A stretch of 56,413 nt of DNA, taken from positions 1 to 56,413 of the IMG/VR virus record IMGVR_UViG_3300025732_000048; one strand, written 5' to 3'. A model generated the notes under the pieces. It did not search any database. It was given only the letters and a program-made list of their open reading frames with translations, and had not been told where the DNA came from. The translations under genes and the position numbers were made by a program. The DNA comes from a virus. Below are positions 22,922 to 33,058 of the stretch, in pieces. The first letter of the stretch is position 1. Every line of letters starts with the position of its first letter.

Positions 22922-24469
22922 ATGTCCGCAATTATAACTGATCAGATTAGAATATTAAATGCGAAGAATTTTGTTGCTGGCGTCACTGCAGCATCAAATT
23001 CTTATTACTCATTTATAGGATTACCAAATCCAACAGATTATCAAACTGATTGGGATCAAAGTCCTCCTGCTCCAAAAGACAATTTTGACCAGGAGAATGA
23101 TTATTGGGATACTATGATTGCTTTGAAGAAAATTAATTCTTCAGATATTCGTCAAGTTGTTCCAAAAAGAGTTTGGACTTCTGGTGTTACTTATGACATG
23201 TACCGCCACGACTATAGCAGATCAAATGTAGCTAAGGTTTCTGGTGCCACTAACTTATACTCTGCTTTTTACTTTGTAATGAATAGTGAGTATAGAGTAT
23301 ATGTTTGTTTACAAAATGGAATTACTCCAGAAACGCCAAATGGAAAACCTTCATTAGATGAACCAACTTTTACTGATTTAGAGCCTAGAGCAGCGGGATC
23401 TAGTGGTGATGGATATGTTTGGAAATATTTGTATACGATTAGGCCATCTGATGTAATAAAATTTGAATCTTCAGATTTTATTCCGGTTCCACAAGACTGG
23501 GGAACATCAACAGAAAATGCTTCAGTAAGAGATAATGCGATTGATGGGTCTATAAAAATAGTTACTATAACAAACAGAGGAGTTGGTATAGGGACAGCAA
23601 ATACAACATACACAAGAGTTCCAATCAGAGGTGATGGAACTGGTGCGGAATGTACTATTGTTGTAAATAATGATCAACAGGTTCAATCAGTAACCGTTTC
23701 AAATCAAGGTTCTGGATATACTTATGGAAATGTTGATTTAGTGGCAGGTAATGTTCCAACAGGAACAACAAGACCAACATTCAATGTAATAACTTCACCA
23801 AAAGGTGGACATGGATATGATATTTACAGAGAACTTGGTGCATATAACGTTTTAATGTATTCAAGAATTGAGAATAATAACGAAAATCCAGATTTTATAA
23901 CGGGAAATCAAATTGCTAGAGTTGGTGTTGTAGAAAACCCAGAGGTTACCACAGGCACAATATTAACCTCAGATAGAGCAAGTGCTACAAGTGCTCTACG
24001 TTTAACTGGAGCTGGATATAGTTCAGTTACTTTTACCGCCGATTCTTTTATTACACAAACAGTTTCCACAGGAACAACTGCTATTGGTAGAGTAATTAGT
24101 TACAATCAAACAACGGGAGTTCTTAAGTATTGGCAAGATAGAACACTCGCTGGATTTAATACAGTTGGTACAGCACAAACAAATCCATCATATGGATTTG
24201 ACCTGACAGAGTTTACATCTTCCCCAGGAACTGGGGGTAGTTTATCTATCGTAGGAGGATCGCTAACTCTTTCCATTGACAACACTTATTCCGGCATATC
24301 TACCGTAATAAATAATAGGACCTACTACCTTGGGCAGACTTTTACTAATGGAGTCTCAGATCCAGAAGTAAAAAGACATTCAGGAAACATTATTTACGTT
24401 GACAACAGACCAGCAATTACTAGGTCATCAAATCAAAAAGAAGATATTAAAGTCATTTTGCAGTTCTAA
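22922..24469 (+). CDS. 8: Baseplate wedge protein gp8
   Basis: 515 aa, longer than T4 gp8 (334 aa). Conserved parts: VVPKRVWTSGVTYDMYRHDY, GDGYVWKYLYTIRPSDVIKF (T4 GDGYVWEYLFEIPPDVSINR) and the C-terminus RHSGNIIYVDNRPAITRSSN, which matches T4 RHSGEMIYMENRPPI. The extra length is mainly a beta-rich insertion at about residues 211-280 with a GSGY repeat shared with neighbouring proteins. gp8 dimers sit in the upper baseplate wedge, in contact with gp6, gp7 and gp10. The call is firm. Confidence 0.93.
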   Translation: MSAIITDQIRILNAKNFVAGVTAASNSYYSFIGLPNPTDYQTDWDQSPPAPKDNFDQENDYWDTMIALKKINSSDIRQVVPKRVWTSGVTYDMYRHDYSRSNVAKVSGATNLYSAFYFVMNSEYRVYVCLQNGITPETPNGKPSLDEPTFTDLEPRAAGSSGDGYVWKYLYTIRPSDVIKFESSDFIPVPQDWGTSTENASVRDNAIDGSIKIVTITNRGVGIGTANTTYTRVPIRGDGTGAECTIVVNNDQQVQSVTVSNQGSGYTYGNVDLVAGNVPTGTTRPTFNVITSPKGGHGYDIYRELGAYNVLMYSRIENNNENPDFITGNQIARVGVVENPEVTTGTILTSDRASATSALRLTGAGYSSVTFTADSFITQTVSTGTTAIGRVISYNQTTGVLKYWQDRTLAGFNTVGTAQTNPSYGFDLTEFTSSPGTGGSLSIVGGSLTLSIDNTYSGISTVINNRTYYLGQTFTNGVSDPEVKRHSGNIIYVDNRPAITRSSNQKEDIKVILQF

Positions 24470-24475
24470 AGAATT

Positions 24476-27400
24476 ATGTCTCAACAAACAAACCTCAATG
24501 TAGCACCGTATTTTGATGACTTTAATCCAAATAATGACTATCATCGTGTACTCTTTAAACCAGGATATCCTGTTCAGGCAAGAGAATTAACAACTTTACA
24601 GTCTATTCTCCAAAATCAAATTGAAAGATTTGGTCAGCATTTTTTCAAAGAGGGTGCTAAAGTAATACCAGGAAATACTGGATATAATGCGTTATATTAT
24701 GCTATTCAACTTCAAAATAATTATCTTGGAGTTCCAGTAGAAGCATATATTGAACAATTAGTTGGGGCAAAAATAACAGGTCAAACATCTGGCGTAACTG
24801 CTGTTGTAGACAAAGTTTTATTTTCACAAGATTCTGAAAGAGGTAATTTAACACTATACATAAACTACTTGAGTTCAAATACCCAAAATAATTCAACTCA
24901 ACAGTTTTCTGATGGTGAACTATTAACATCAAATATAACTATTACTTCAGGATTACTTGGAAATACCACAATTGAATCTGGATCTCCATTTGCGGTTACT
25001 TTAGCAAATAATGCAGCTGCTGTGGGTTCTTCATTTAATATTTCTGAGGGGGTTTACTTTATTAGAGGTAATTTTGTAAATGTAAATACAGAAACCTTAA
25101 TTCTCGATCAATATTCAAACACTCCAAATTATAGAATCGGTCTGTATATCAATGAAGAGATAATTACATCAGATATTGACGAAACGCTTACAGATAATTC
25201 TCAGGGAGAAAATAATTATGCAGCACCTGGCGCAGATAGATTAAAGATATCCACATTTCTATTTAAAAAAAGTTTAACCGACTTTGATGACAATAACTTT
25301 ATTGAGTTAGCAACAATTTCTGATGGGAGTATTCGCACAAAAACTATCCCAAGTAATTATAATCTAATTACAGACGAACTGGCAAGAAGAACATATGCCG
25401 AATCTGGAGATTATGTTGTATCTTCATTTGATATTTCGGTAAAAGATTCTTTAAACAATAATAAGGGAAATAGAGGAATATTTAATAGAGGGCAATTTAC
25501 ATATGGTGGTTCTACTCCAACGGATAATTTAGCATTATATCAAGTTTCTCCAGGAAAAGCTTTTGTTAGAGGATATGAAGTAGATTTAATTTCTACGACA
25601 TTTTTAGATGTCCCAAAGCCAAGAACAGTAAAAACTTTAACCAATCAATCCGTAGTTTATAATACTGGACCAACTCTAAAACTCAATAGAGTCTTAGGTG
25701 CTCCTCAAATTGGACTAGGAAATACTTATGTTGTCAGTTTGAGAAATCAAAGAGTTGGTTCTTCAGGAACAACCGCTTCCGGAACGGAAATTGGTGTTGC
25801 TAGAGCTTATGATTTTAAACTAGAATCTGGTTCATATGAAGTAACAAATAAAAATTTAAATGAATGGCATGTATCTTTATTTGATATTCAAACATTTACA
25901 AATATCCATTTAAATAATCCAGTAACTTTATCGGTTCCAACTTATATTAAAGGAAATAATAGTGGAGCCAGTGGATTCCTAAGAAATAGTATAACCGATT
26001 CAAGGTCTTTAACAATTTATGATGTAAAGGGGACTTTTATTCCAAATGAATCACTGTCTTTTGATGGCATAGAATCGGGAGTAATTGGTGTAGCAGTAAC
26101 TGCACATGGAATTTCTGATGTAAAATCTGTTTATGGAAAAGTTGGAAGTGCTTCCACCTTTAATGCTGATGTTATTCAATCTACAAGTTTCAATGTTGGA
26201 ATTGCTACAGTTGGAGTTGAAAAATATTTCATTAATGAAGAATTATTCAGAACAACACTATCATCCACTGTTGGTGTAGGATCTACTGTAATTTATCTGG
26301 ATACAAATCAATTCAGTCTCAATGGAATTGACAATATTTCAATTTCAATAGGAAATTCAATTACAGCAGGAACAGGAACTGTAACAAACGCTCCTATAGT
26401 TTCTGTCGGCAATACTTTTATCAGAATTTCTCAATCACAAGCTGATGGTGTAGGAACTTCTCTTGAAACCGAATTAACAACAACTGTTGGATTTGGTTCT
26501 GACATTATTTTTATTGATGCTTCCACAGAGGCAATTACCATAGGAAGTAGTATTACAGTTGGAACAGCTTTAACTAATGCACCAATTGTTGCTGTTGGTG
26601 ATACATTTGTCCGAATAAGTGCTGGAAGTACTTCAAGTCAGCCATTAGTAACATCTATATCTTCTAATGTTGGTGTTGGTTCAACTTCAATTTTTGTCGG
26701 AATTGTAACTGGAGTTGTTGCTGGAGTAAGTTCTGTTTCTGTAGGCACTGCTCTCACAAATGTTCGTATTGTTTCAATAGGAGACACTTTTGTAAATATA
26801 GGGACGGGAAATACTGCAGGAGTTTTAATATCAACTGGAACAGCGGTTACATTTACCAATGTTTCGTCCATGATAACTGGAACTGCGGTAACATTTACCA
26901 GAGTTTCACGATTGGTGATTGGTGATGAAGTAATTATCTCAAATCCAATATTTACTAGCACCGTAAAATCTCCAAATCCATCATTCCCAGGTTCCAATAG
27001 AATATTTAAGAATAATCTGATAACATACACAGATACGACTCTACCAGATCCAGTTGTGGCAAGAGTTGTTAGTGTAGGAACAACTTCTATTGAGATTCAA
27101 GAGGTTCAGACAATAAGTGGAATTACTTCTTCACTTTTACCATCTTCTTCTATTTTAGATGTTACAGATTTTAAGGTTATTAGTACTGCTTTAGAATCTT
27201 CAGATGATAATACTTTATACACAAAACTTCCAAAAAATAACATTTCCTCTGTAGATCTTTCAGCAGGATCTTTAACCATAAGGAAATCTTTTACTGTCAA
27301 TATTTCTGGTAATCAGTTATCGGCAAATGTAGTTGCTGGTGATAATGAAACTTTTGCTGCTTTTGATGTTGAAAGATATTCATTGATTAGGTCTGATGGA

Positions 27401-30400
27401 GAAGCAGAAGTTCTAACCGCAGATAGATTTGCCTTCATTGCTGGAGGAACTCAACTACAAATCTACAATTTAGGTGGAAATGATACTGGAGCAACTTTAA
27501 CCGCAACTCTGCAAAAGATTAATCCAAAATCAAAAGTAAAGAGAAAAAATAGAGTAAATTCTGTTCTAATCAGCAATTCAAAATATGAGGGTTCTGGAAT
27601 AGGAGCAACCACTCTTAACGATGGATTAACTTTTGGCAACTATCCATATAGCACCAGAGTTCAGGACGAAAATATTTCATTAAATACTGCCGATATTATT
27701 GAAATTCATGGAATTTATGAATCGGCAGATACATCAAATCCATCTCCACCAAAAGCGGTTCTTGCTTCTCTCACAACTTCTTCATCAACTACTCAAGAAC
27801 TTATTATTGGAGAAGAACTTGTTGGACAAACAAGTGGAGCAATAGCGATAGTTGCCGAAAAATTAACCTCATCCCAAATTTCATTTATTTACAAAAATCA
27901 GAATACTTTTAATGAGGGAGAAACTATTGTTTTTGGGGAAAGTGCTGTCCAAGGTCAAATTATAACATTAGATTCACCTAGTTTTGATGTTTCCTTTAAT
28001 TATACTTACAATAATGGACAGTCTAGTACTCAATATGGTTATGGATATCTTACCAGAAAATCAGACTCGTCAGAGCCAACTAAAAAATTAAAAATTTACT
28101 TCAGCAATGGTTACTATGATTCCACCGACGATGGAGACATTACAACTGCTAGTTCATATGATACTTTTGACTACTCTTTAGAAGTCCCAGTAATTGATAA
28201 CAATAGAGTATCAGATATCATTGACATTAGACCAAGAGTTTCTAATTATACAGTTTCTGAGGGAAGTCGTTCTCCTCTAGAATTTTATGGAAGAACTTTT
28301 GACTCAACTGGAAATTCTTCTACAAGTGTATTAGCATCTGATGAAACACTTCTTGCGACTTTTTCATTCTATCTCGGACGAATTGATAGAATATACCTAG
28401 GTAAAGATGGAAAACTTCAAGTAAAATATGGAGAACCTTCAGAAAAACCAGAAAAACCAGTTTCTGTAGATGATTCTTTAGAGATTGCTACGATTAACCT
28501 TCCACCATACTTATATTCTACTTCTGATGCTTCTATTGAATTTCTTGAGCATAAAAGATATAGAATGGTTGATATTAAACAACTTGAAAATAGAATTAAA
28601 AATCTTGAATATTATACGACTTTATCTTTACTAGAATCAAACACTGCCAACTTGTTTGTTCCAGATGCTGATGGATTAAATAGATTTAAATCTGGCTTCT
28701 TTGTTGACAATTTCTCATCTTTCTTAGCGCAAGAAGATCGTGTATTAATTAAAAATAGTGTTGATACAAAAAATAAGGAACTAAGACCAGGACATTATAC
28801 AACTTCAATTGATTTAATAGAGGGCCCTGTCGTTGGTGTTGACCCAACAACAGATCTTGCTTTTGAACCAATTGAAGGAATTAATGTAAGAAAAACTGGG
28901 GATATTTTAACCTTAGATTATGCGGAAGTTGAATGGTTAAAACAAACTTTTGCTACTAGATCTGAAAGTGTCACTCCTTTCTTAATTAGTTTCTGGCAAG
29001 GAACCGTAGAATTAATTCCAGCAACAGACACTTGGATTGATACTACAAGACTTGAAGCAAAAATCATCAATGCTGAAGGAAATTATGCTGAAACATTAGC
29101 AAATTCTGCTAGAACACTAAATGTTGACCCTCAAACTGGATTTGCTCCAACCATTTGGAACGCATGGGTAACTAACTGGACTGGTCAAGATGTTATTCAA
29201 ACAACAAGAACAAGAACTCAGTTTGGTCAAGCTTGGGGTGGTGGAGCTAGAGCTATTTGGGGAACACTAACAGATACGACATTTGAGGACACATTTAGAG
29301 AAGTTCGTGACACTGGTGTAATGTCAAGAACTGGTGTTCAGACGATAGTTACTGAGCAATTTGATCAAACATCAGTCGGAGATAGAGTTGTTCGCAGAGA
29401 CCTCGTTCCATACATGAGGTCTAGAAATGTCCAGTTTATCTCCAAAAAAGTTAAACCACTAACTAGACTTTATGCTTTCTTTGATGGTGTAGATGTAACT
29501 CGTTATTGTGTACCAAAACTACTTGAAATTACAATGTTATCTGGAGTGTTTGAGGTTGGCGAAACTGTTACCGGATATGTTCAACAAACAGGTCTTGGGC
29601 AGGGAACTGAAAATACTTCAGCAAAGATAACATTTAGAGTATCTCAGTCAAATCATAAGGAAGGTCCATATAATGTACCAACAACAACCTTCCCACAAAA
29701 TCCATATACTTCTCAAGTATTACAAGAATCTTACTCATCAACATCTACAATATTGAATATTGACACATTCTCACTATCAAATGCTTCACAAGGAGAATTT
29801 AGTGGATGGGTAGAATCTGGAATGATTCTTGTTGGCCAATCAAGTCAGGCACAAGCAACAATTAACAATGTACGACTAATTTCCGATCTATCAGCAACAT
29901 TAATTGGAAGTTTTTATATTCCAAATCCAAATCTCAATGTTCACCCAAGATTTGAAGCTGGAACAAAAACATTTACTTTAGTAAATGATGATACAAATGA
30001 TCAAAATGTTGCTACAACAATTGCTGAAGAAGCATTTACCTCAAGCGGAACTTTAGAAACTGTACAAGAAAACATTATTTCGGTCAGAAATGCTAGAATT
30101 GAAAATAAACAAGTATTTGAAGAACAGTCTGTTGCTAGAACAACTGGAAGTCAACTTGTAAATAGTAGAGTTATTGCTCAAACTCAGAGGCAGGGAATTA
30201 TTGGATGGTATGATCCTCTTGCTCAGTCATTCTTAGTTGACAATGAATTTGGTGTATTTTTGACAAGTTGTGATGTATTCTTTAGATCAAAGGATGATAC
30301 AGACATCCCAGTAACTTTCCAGTTGAGAACAATGCAGGGTGGATTCCCAACTCAAAATGTAATTCCTTTCTCAGAAATTGTTTTAGAACCAGGAGAAATC

Positions 30401-32644
30401 ACAACATCTGGTGATGGAAGCATTGCTACAAATATTCAATTTAAGGCACCAATTTATCTGGAAGGAGGAAAAGAATATTGTATTTGTCTAGCATCCAATT
30501 CCACAAAGTATAGTGTTTATATTTCCAGAATTGGAGAAAATGATTTAATTACTCAAACATTTATTTCCAACCAACCATATCTTGGTTCATTGTTCAAGTC
30601 GCAAAATGCCTCTACTTGGGAAGCAAGTCAGTGGGAAGATCTGAAGTTTACTCTGTATAGAGCAGACTTTATTGAAAATGGTACTGCTGAATTCTATAGC
30701 CCTCAACTTTCTGAAGGTAATAATCAAATTGCCAAATTACTACCAAATTCACTAAACTTCAATTCCCAAAGAGTAAGAGTAAGTCTATCTTCAACTATTA
30801 ATGATACAGACTTAACACTTGGAAATACCATAGTTCAAGTTGGAACTGGAGCTAGTGGAAATTATGTTGGAAATGCTGGAATTGCTACAGGAACTTTATC
30901 AATCACAAATGCTGGAATAGGATATACTCCATCATCAGGTTCTGCCACATATAATAATGTGGTTCTTTCCAGATTAACTGGAAATGGTTCTGGGGCAACA
31001 GCAAATGTAACCATTAATAATGGAGTTGCTATAGCAGCAACAATTGTTAGCAGTGGAAATGGTTATAGAGTTGGCGATACTGTAGAAATCACAACTTTAG
31101 GTTCAGTATCAGTAGGCAGAGATGCTAAATTTACTATAGTTTCTATTGCCAATACAAATCAACTGATAATTGATAATGTCCAAGGAAACTTTGAAGTTGG
31201 ATCAGCAAATACAATTACTTACATCAACAACTCCGGAATAACAACTGACTTGAATGCTTCTCTTGGTGGTGGAATATATGCTAGTGAAATTACAACTGTT
31301 ACAGATGGTTTACACATCAAAGTAAATCATAAAAATCATGGAATGTATGCTGAAGGAAATTTAGTAGCAATATCTGGCGTTGAATCTGATGTAAAACCAA
31401 CAAAACTAACCGTTGCTTATGCTTCAGATTCTACCGGAACAATAAGTGTAGATAATGCTTCCAATTTTGGTATTTTTGAAGGTGTTGGTGTAGGAACAAC
31501 AAATCCAGGATACTTGAAGATTGGTAATGAAATTATTGAATATACCTCAGTGACTGGAAATGTTATTGGTGGAACTATTGTAAGAGGAACAAATCCTCTT
31601 ACATATCCGATAGGTTCTCAAGTTTATAAGTATGAAAGTAATGGAGTTTCTCTAAGGAGAATCAATAAGACTCACGATCTTGATAACGCAACTGTTTCCA
31701 ATCCAGTTGACTTTGATTACTACAATATTAAACTTGACATGTCATCTGATGGAACTGATAGATCTTCTGGAACTGGATTTAGAAAATTATATCAAAATGA
31801 AACCAAATCTGGCGGTGGATATGAAATAAGAGCAACTCAAAATATTGCTTATGAAATTATTACCCCAATCGTCCAAAATCTAACAGTTCAAGGAACATCT
31901 TTAAGTGCGGAAGCTAGAACAGTAACAGGAACAAGTATTAGTGGTAATGAAATTGCGTTTGTTGATGCTGGATTTGAACAAATTTCGGTTAATCAAGCAA
32001 ATTATCTTTCTTCACCAAGAATGATATGCTCAAAAATAAATGAAGATTCTAACCTAGGATCTTTACCTGGAAACAAATCTCTAAATATGAGATTGAGACT
32101 TGATACAACTAATACTTATCTATCTCCAGTTGTTGATACTCAAAGAGTAAGTACAATTCTTACTTCAAACAGAGTAAATAGCGTAATAACAAATTATGCT
32201 ACAGATAATAGAACTGGATCTATTTTTGAAGACCCAACTGCCTTCCAATATATTTCTAAAGAAATAACCTTAGAAACACCAGCAACTTCTATAAAGACTA
32301 TTCTTAATGCTTATATTAATTCATATTGTGACATAAGAGCTTTCTATTCTATAGGAGAAAATCCTGGATTTGAACCAATATTCACGCCTTTCCCTGGATA
32401 CGATAATCTTGATTTTAGATCTCAAATAATTTCTCCAGAAAATAATAGTGGAAGACCTGATTCTTATGTTACACCATCCACCTCGCTTGAATTTAATTCT
32501 GAACTTCTAGATTTTAAGGAGTATAATTTCACCGCAGATAATCTTCCCCCATTTAGAAGTTATAGAATTAAATTGGTTGCTACCTCAACTAATCAGGTTT
32601 ATGTTCCTAGAATAAAGGATCTAAGAGTTATTGCTCTGGCATGA
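24476..32644 (+). CDS. Giant DUF4815-like tail/baseplate structural protein, 2722 aa
   Basis: The N-terminus (FDDFNPNNDYHRVLFKPGYP, then ARELTTLQSILQNQIERFG) is the DUF4815 signature found in virion proteins of marine myoviruses. Later landmarks are three tandem repeats of about 60-70 aa (residues 594-790), a coiled-coil-like stretch (IKQLENRIKNLEYYTTLSLL, about 1365-1385), a conserved FFDGVDVTRYCVPKLLEI (about 1665), GWYDPLAQSFLVDNEFGVF (about 1910) and a GGSGY module (about 2132-2206). It occupies the place of T4 genes 9-12 and wac, so it may carry the fibre connector or short-fibre function; that is inference from position. Two small helical genes follow it. Confidence 0.8.
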   Translation: MSQQTNLNVAPYFDDFNPNNDYHRVLFKPGYPVQARELTTLQSILQNQIERFGQHFFKEGAKVIPGNTGYNALYYAIQLQNNYLGVPVEAYIEQLVGAKITGQTSGVTAVVDKVLFSQDSERGNLTLYINYLSSNTQNNSTQQFSDGELLTSNITITSGLLGNTTIESGSPFAVTLANNAAAVGSSFNISEGVYFIRGNFVNVNTETLILDQYSNTPNYRIGLYINEEIITSDIDETLTDNSQGENNYAAPGADRLKISTFLFKKSLTDFDDNNFIELATISDGSIRTKTIPSNYNLITDELARRTYAESGDYVVSSFDISVKDSLNNNKGNRGIFNRGQFTYGGSTPTDNLALYQVSPGKAFVRGYEVDLISTTFLDVPKPRTVKTLTNQSVVYNTGPTLKLNRVLGAPQIGLGNTYVVSLRNQRVGSSGTTASGTEIGVARAYDFKLESGSYEVTNKNLNEWHVSLFDIQTFTNIHLNNPVTLSVPTYIKGNNSGASGFLRNSITDSRSLTIYDVKGTFIPNESLSFDGIESGVIGVAVTAHGISDVKSVYGKVGSASTFNADVIQSTSFNVGIATVGVEKYFINEELFRTTLSSTVGVGSTVIYLDTNQFSLNGIDNISISIGNSITAGTGTVTNAPIVSVGNTFIRISQSQADGVGTSLETELTTTVGFGSDIIFIDASTEAITIGSSITVGTALTNAPIVAVGDTFVRISAGSTSSQPLVTSISSNVGVGSTSIFVGIVTGVVAGVSSVSVGTALTNVRIVSIGDTFVNIGTGNTAGVLISTGTAVTFTNVSSMITGTAVTFTRVSRLVIGDEVIISNPIFTSTVKSPNPSFPGSNRIFKNNLITYTDTTLPDPVVARVVSVGTTSIEIQEVQTISGITSSLLPSSSILDVTDFKVISTALESSDDNTLYTKLPKNNISSVDLSAGSLTIRKSFTVNISGNQLSANVVAGDNETFAAFDVERYSLIRSDGEAEVLTADRFAFIAGGTQLQIYNLGGNDTGATLTATLQKINPKSKVKRKNRVNSVLISNSKYEGSGIGATTLNDGLTFGNYPYSTRVQDENISLNTADIIEIHGIYESADTSNPSPPKAVLASLTTSSSTTQELIIGEELVGQTSGAIAIVAEKLTSSQISFIYKNQNTFNEGETIVFGESAVQGQIITLDSPSFDVSFNYTYNNGQSSTQYGYGYLTRKSDSSEPTKKLKIYFSNGYYDSTDDGDITTASSYDTFDYSLEVPVIDNNRVSDIIDIRPRVSNYTVSEGSRSPLEFYGRTFDSTGNSSTSVLASDETLLATFSFYLGRIDRIYLGKDGKLQVKYGEPSEKPEKPVSVDDSLEIATINLPPYLYSTSDASIEFLEHKRYRMVDIKQLENRIKNLEYYTTLSLLESNTANLFVPDADGLNRFKSGFFVDNFSSFLAQEDRVLIKNSVDTKNKELRPGHYTTSIDLIEGPVVGVDPTTDLAFEPIEGINVRKTGDILTLDYAEVEWLKQTFATRSESVTPFLISFWQGTVELIPATDTWIDTTRLEAKIINAEGNYAETLANSARTLNVDPQTGFAPTIWNAWVTNWTGQDVIQTTRTRTQFGQAWGGGARAIWGTLTDTTFEDTFREVRDTGVMSRTGVQTIVTEQFDQTSVGDRVVRRDLVPYMRSRNVQFISKKVKPLTRLYAFFDGVDVTRYCVPKLLEITMLSGVFEVGETVTGYVQQTGLGQGTENTSAKITFRVSQSNHKEGPYNVPTTTFPQNPYTSQVLQESYSSTSTILNIDTFSLSNASQGEFSGWVESGMILVGQSSQAQATINNVRLISDLSATLIGSFYIPNPNLNVHPRFEAGTKTFTLVNDDTNDQNVATTIAEEAFTSSGTLETVQENIISVRNARIENKQVFEEQSVARTTGSQLVNSRVIAQTQRQGIIGWYDPLAQSFLVDNEFGVFLTSCDVFFRSKDDTDIPVTFQLRTMQGGFPTQNVIPFSEIVLEPGEITTSGDGSIATNIQFKAPIYLEGGKEYCICLASNSTKYSVYISRIGENDLITQTFISNQPYLGSLFKSQNASTWEASQWEDLKFTLYRADFIENGTAEFYSPQLSEGNNQIAKLLPNSLNFNSQRVRVSLSSTINDTDLTLGNTIVQVGTGASGNYVGNAGIATGTLSITNAGIGYTPSSGSATYNNVVLSRLTGNGSGATANVTINNGVAIAATIVSSGNGYRVGDTVEITTLGSVSVGRDAKFTIVSIANTNQLIIDNVQGNFEVGSANTITYINNSGITTDLNASLGGGIYASEITTVTDGLHIKVNHKNHGMYAEGNLVAISGVESDVKPTKLTVAYASDSTGTISVDNASNFGIFEGVGVGTTNPGYLKIGNEIIEYTSVTGNVIGGTIVRGTNPLTYPIGSQVYKYESNGVSLRRINKTHDLDNATVSNPVDFDYYNIKLDMSSDGTDRSSGTGFRKLYQNETKSGGGYEIRATQNIAYEIITPIVQNLTVQGTSLSAEARTVTGTSISGNEIAFVDAGFEQISVNQANYLSSPRMICSKINEDSNLGSLPGNKSLNMRLRLDTTNTYLSPVVDTQRVSTILTSNRVNSVITNYATDNRTGSIFEDPTAFQYISKEITLETPATSIKTILNAYINSYCDIRAFYSIGENPGFEPIFTPFPGYDNLDFRSQIISPENNSGRPDSYVTPSTSLEFNSELLDFKEYNFTADNLPPFRSYRIKLVATSTNQVYVPRIKDLRVIALA

Positions 32645-32645
32645 T

Positions 32646-32870
32646 ATGAACTATATTAAAGTAGAGGGTCACGATGGTCTTATTCGTGACCCAAAAACAA
32701 ATTCAATCATAAACACAAAAATGACAGAGTATCAAGAGTATGTTTCTAGAAAAAAAGTAAAAGAGGAGGAGCAACAAAAACTACAAAATCTAGAAAATGA
32801 TTTTGCTAATATGAAAGATGATTTGAATGAAATTAAAACTTTACTTAGGAGTTTGGTAAATGGATCCTGA
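32646..32870 (+). CDS. Small coiled-coil protein, 74 aa
   Basis: ATG 32646 is chosen over an upstream in-frame TTG at 32631. The N-terminus (MNYIKVEGHDGLIRDPKTNS) is a short beta segment I recall from small proteins of marine T4-like phages. The rest is a charged coiled coil (EEEQQKLQNLENDFANMKDD, heptads of Leu, Phe, Met, Ile). It lies between the tail-fibre block and neck genes and overlaps the next gene. It could be a virion accessory or chaperone-like protein. Unknown. Confidence 0.65.
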   Translation: MNYIKVEGHDGLIRDPKTNSIINTKMTEYQEYVSRKKVKEEEQQKLQNLENDFANMKDDLNEIKTLLRSLVNGS

Positions 32871-33036
32871 TAAAATAACTTTAGAAAACTTATCTAAAAA
32901 TTTTGAATATGCTAAAGCATGTATAGAGATTGATTCTATAACTGATATTGAAAATTTAAGAAATATTGGAAAGGCTTACATGAAACTATACATGAAGCAA
33001 CAAGAAGTTCTTTCTAGTATGTTAAGCAAACCATAA
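32860..33036 (+). CDS. Hypothetical helical protein, 58 aa
   Basis: ATG 32860 overlaps the previous gene by 11 bases; the TAA (33034-33036) is inside the next late promoter. The sequence (MDPDKITLENLSKNFEYAKA onward) is all helical, with acidic and Met-rich segments (YMKLYMKQQEVLSSML). It is too small for a family call, but boundaries and composition are gene-like. Confidence 0.6.
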   Translation: MDPDKITLENLSKNFEYAKACIEIDSITDIENLRNIGKAYMKLYMKQQEVLSSMLSKP

Positions 33037-33039
33037 ATA
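33032..33039 (+). promoter_or_regulatory. T4-type late promoter (CATAAATA)
   Basis: CATAAATA, 19 bp before gene 13, overlapping the previous stop codon. A Shine-Dalgarno GAGAGGA follows at 33044-33050. Confidence 0.8.
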
Positions 33040-33058
33040 TTTTGAGAGGAATTAAAAA

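Noticed and set aside
10760-32644. Frameshift or gene fusion by sequencing error in the two giant genes
   Set aside because: Both frames are continuous, with even composition and repeated modules on both sides of any candidate junction, and start and stop sites fit the local late-promoter layout.
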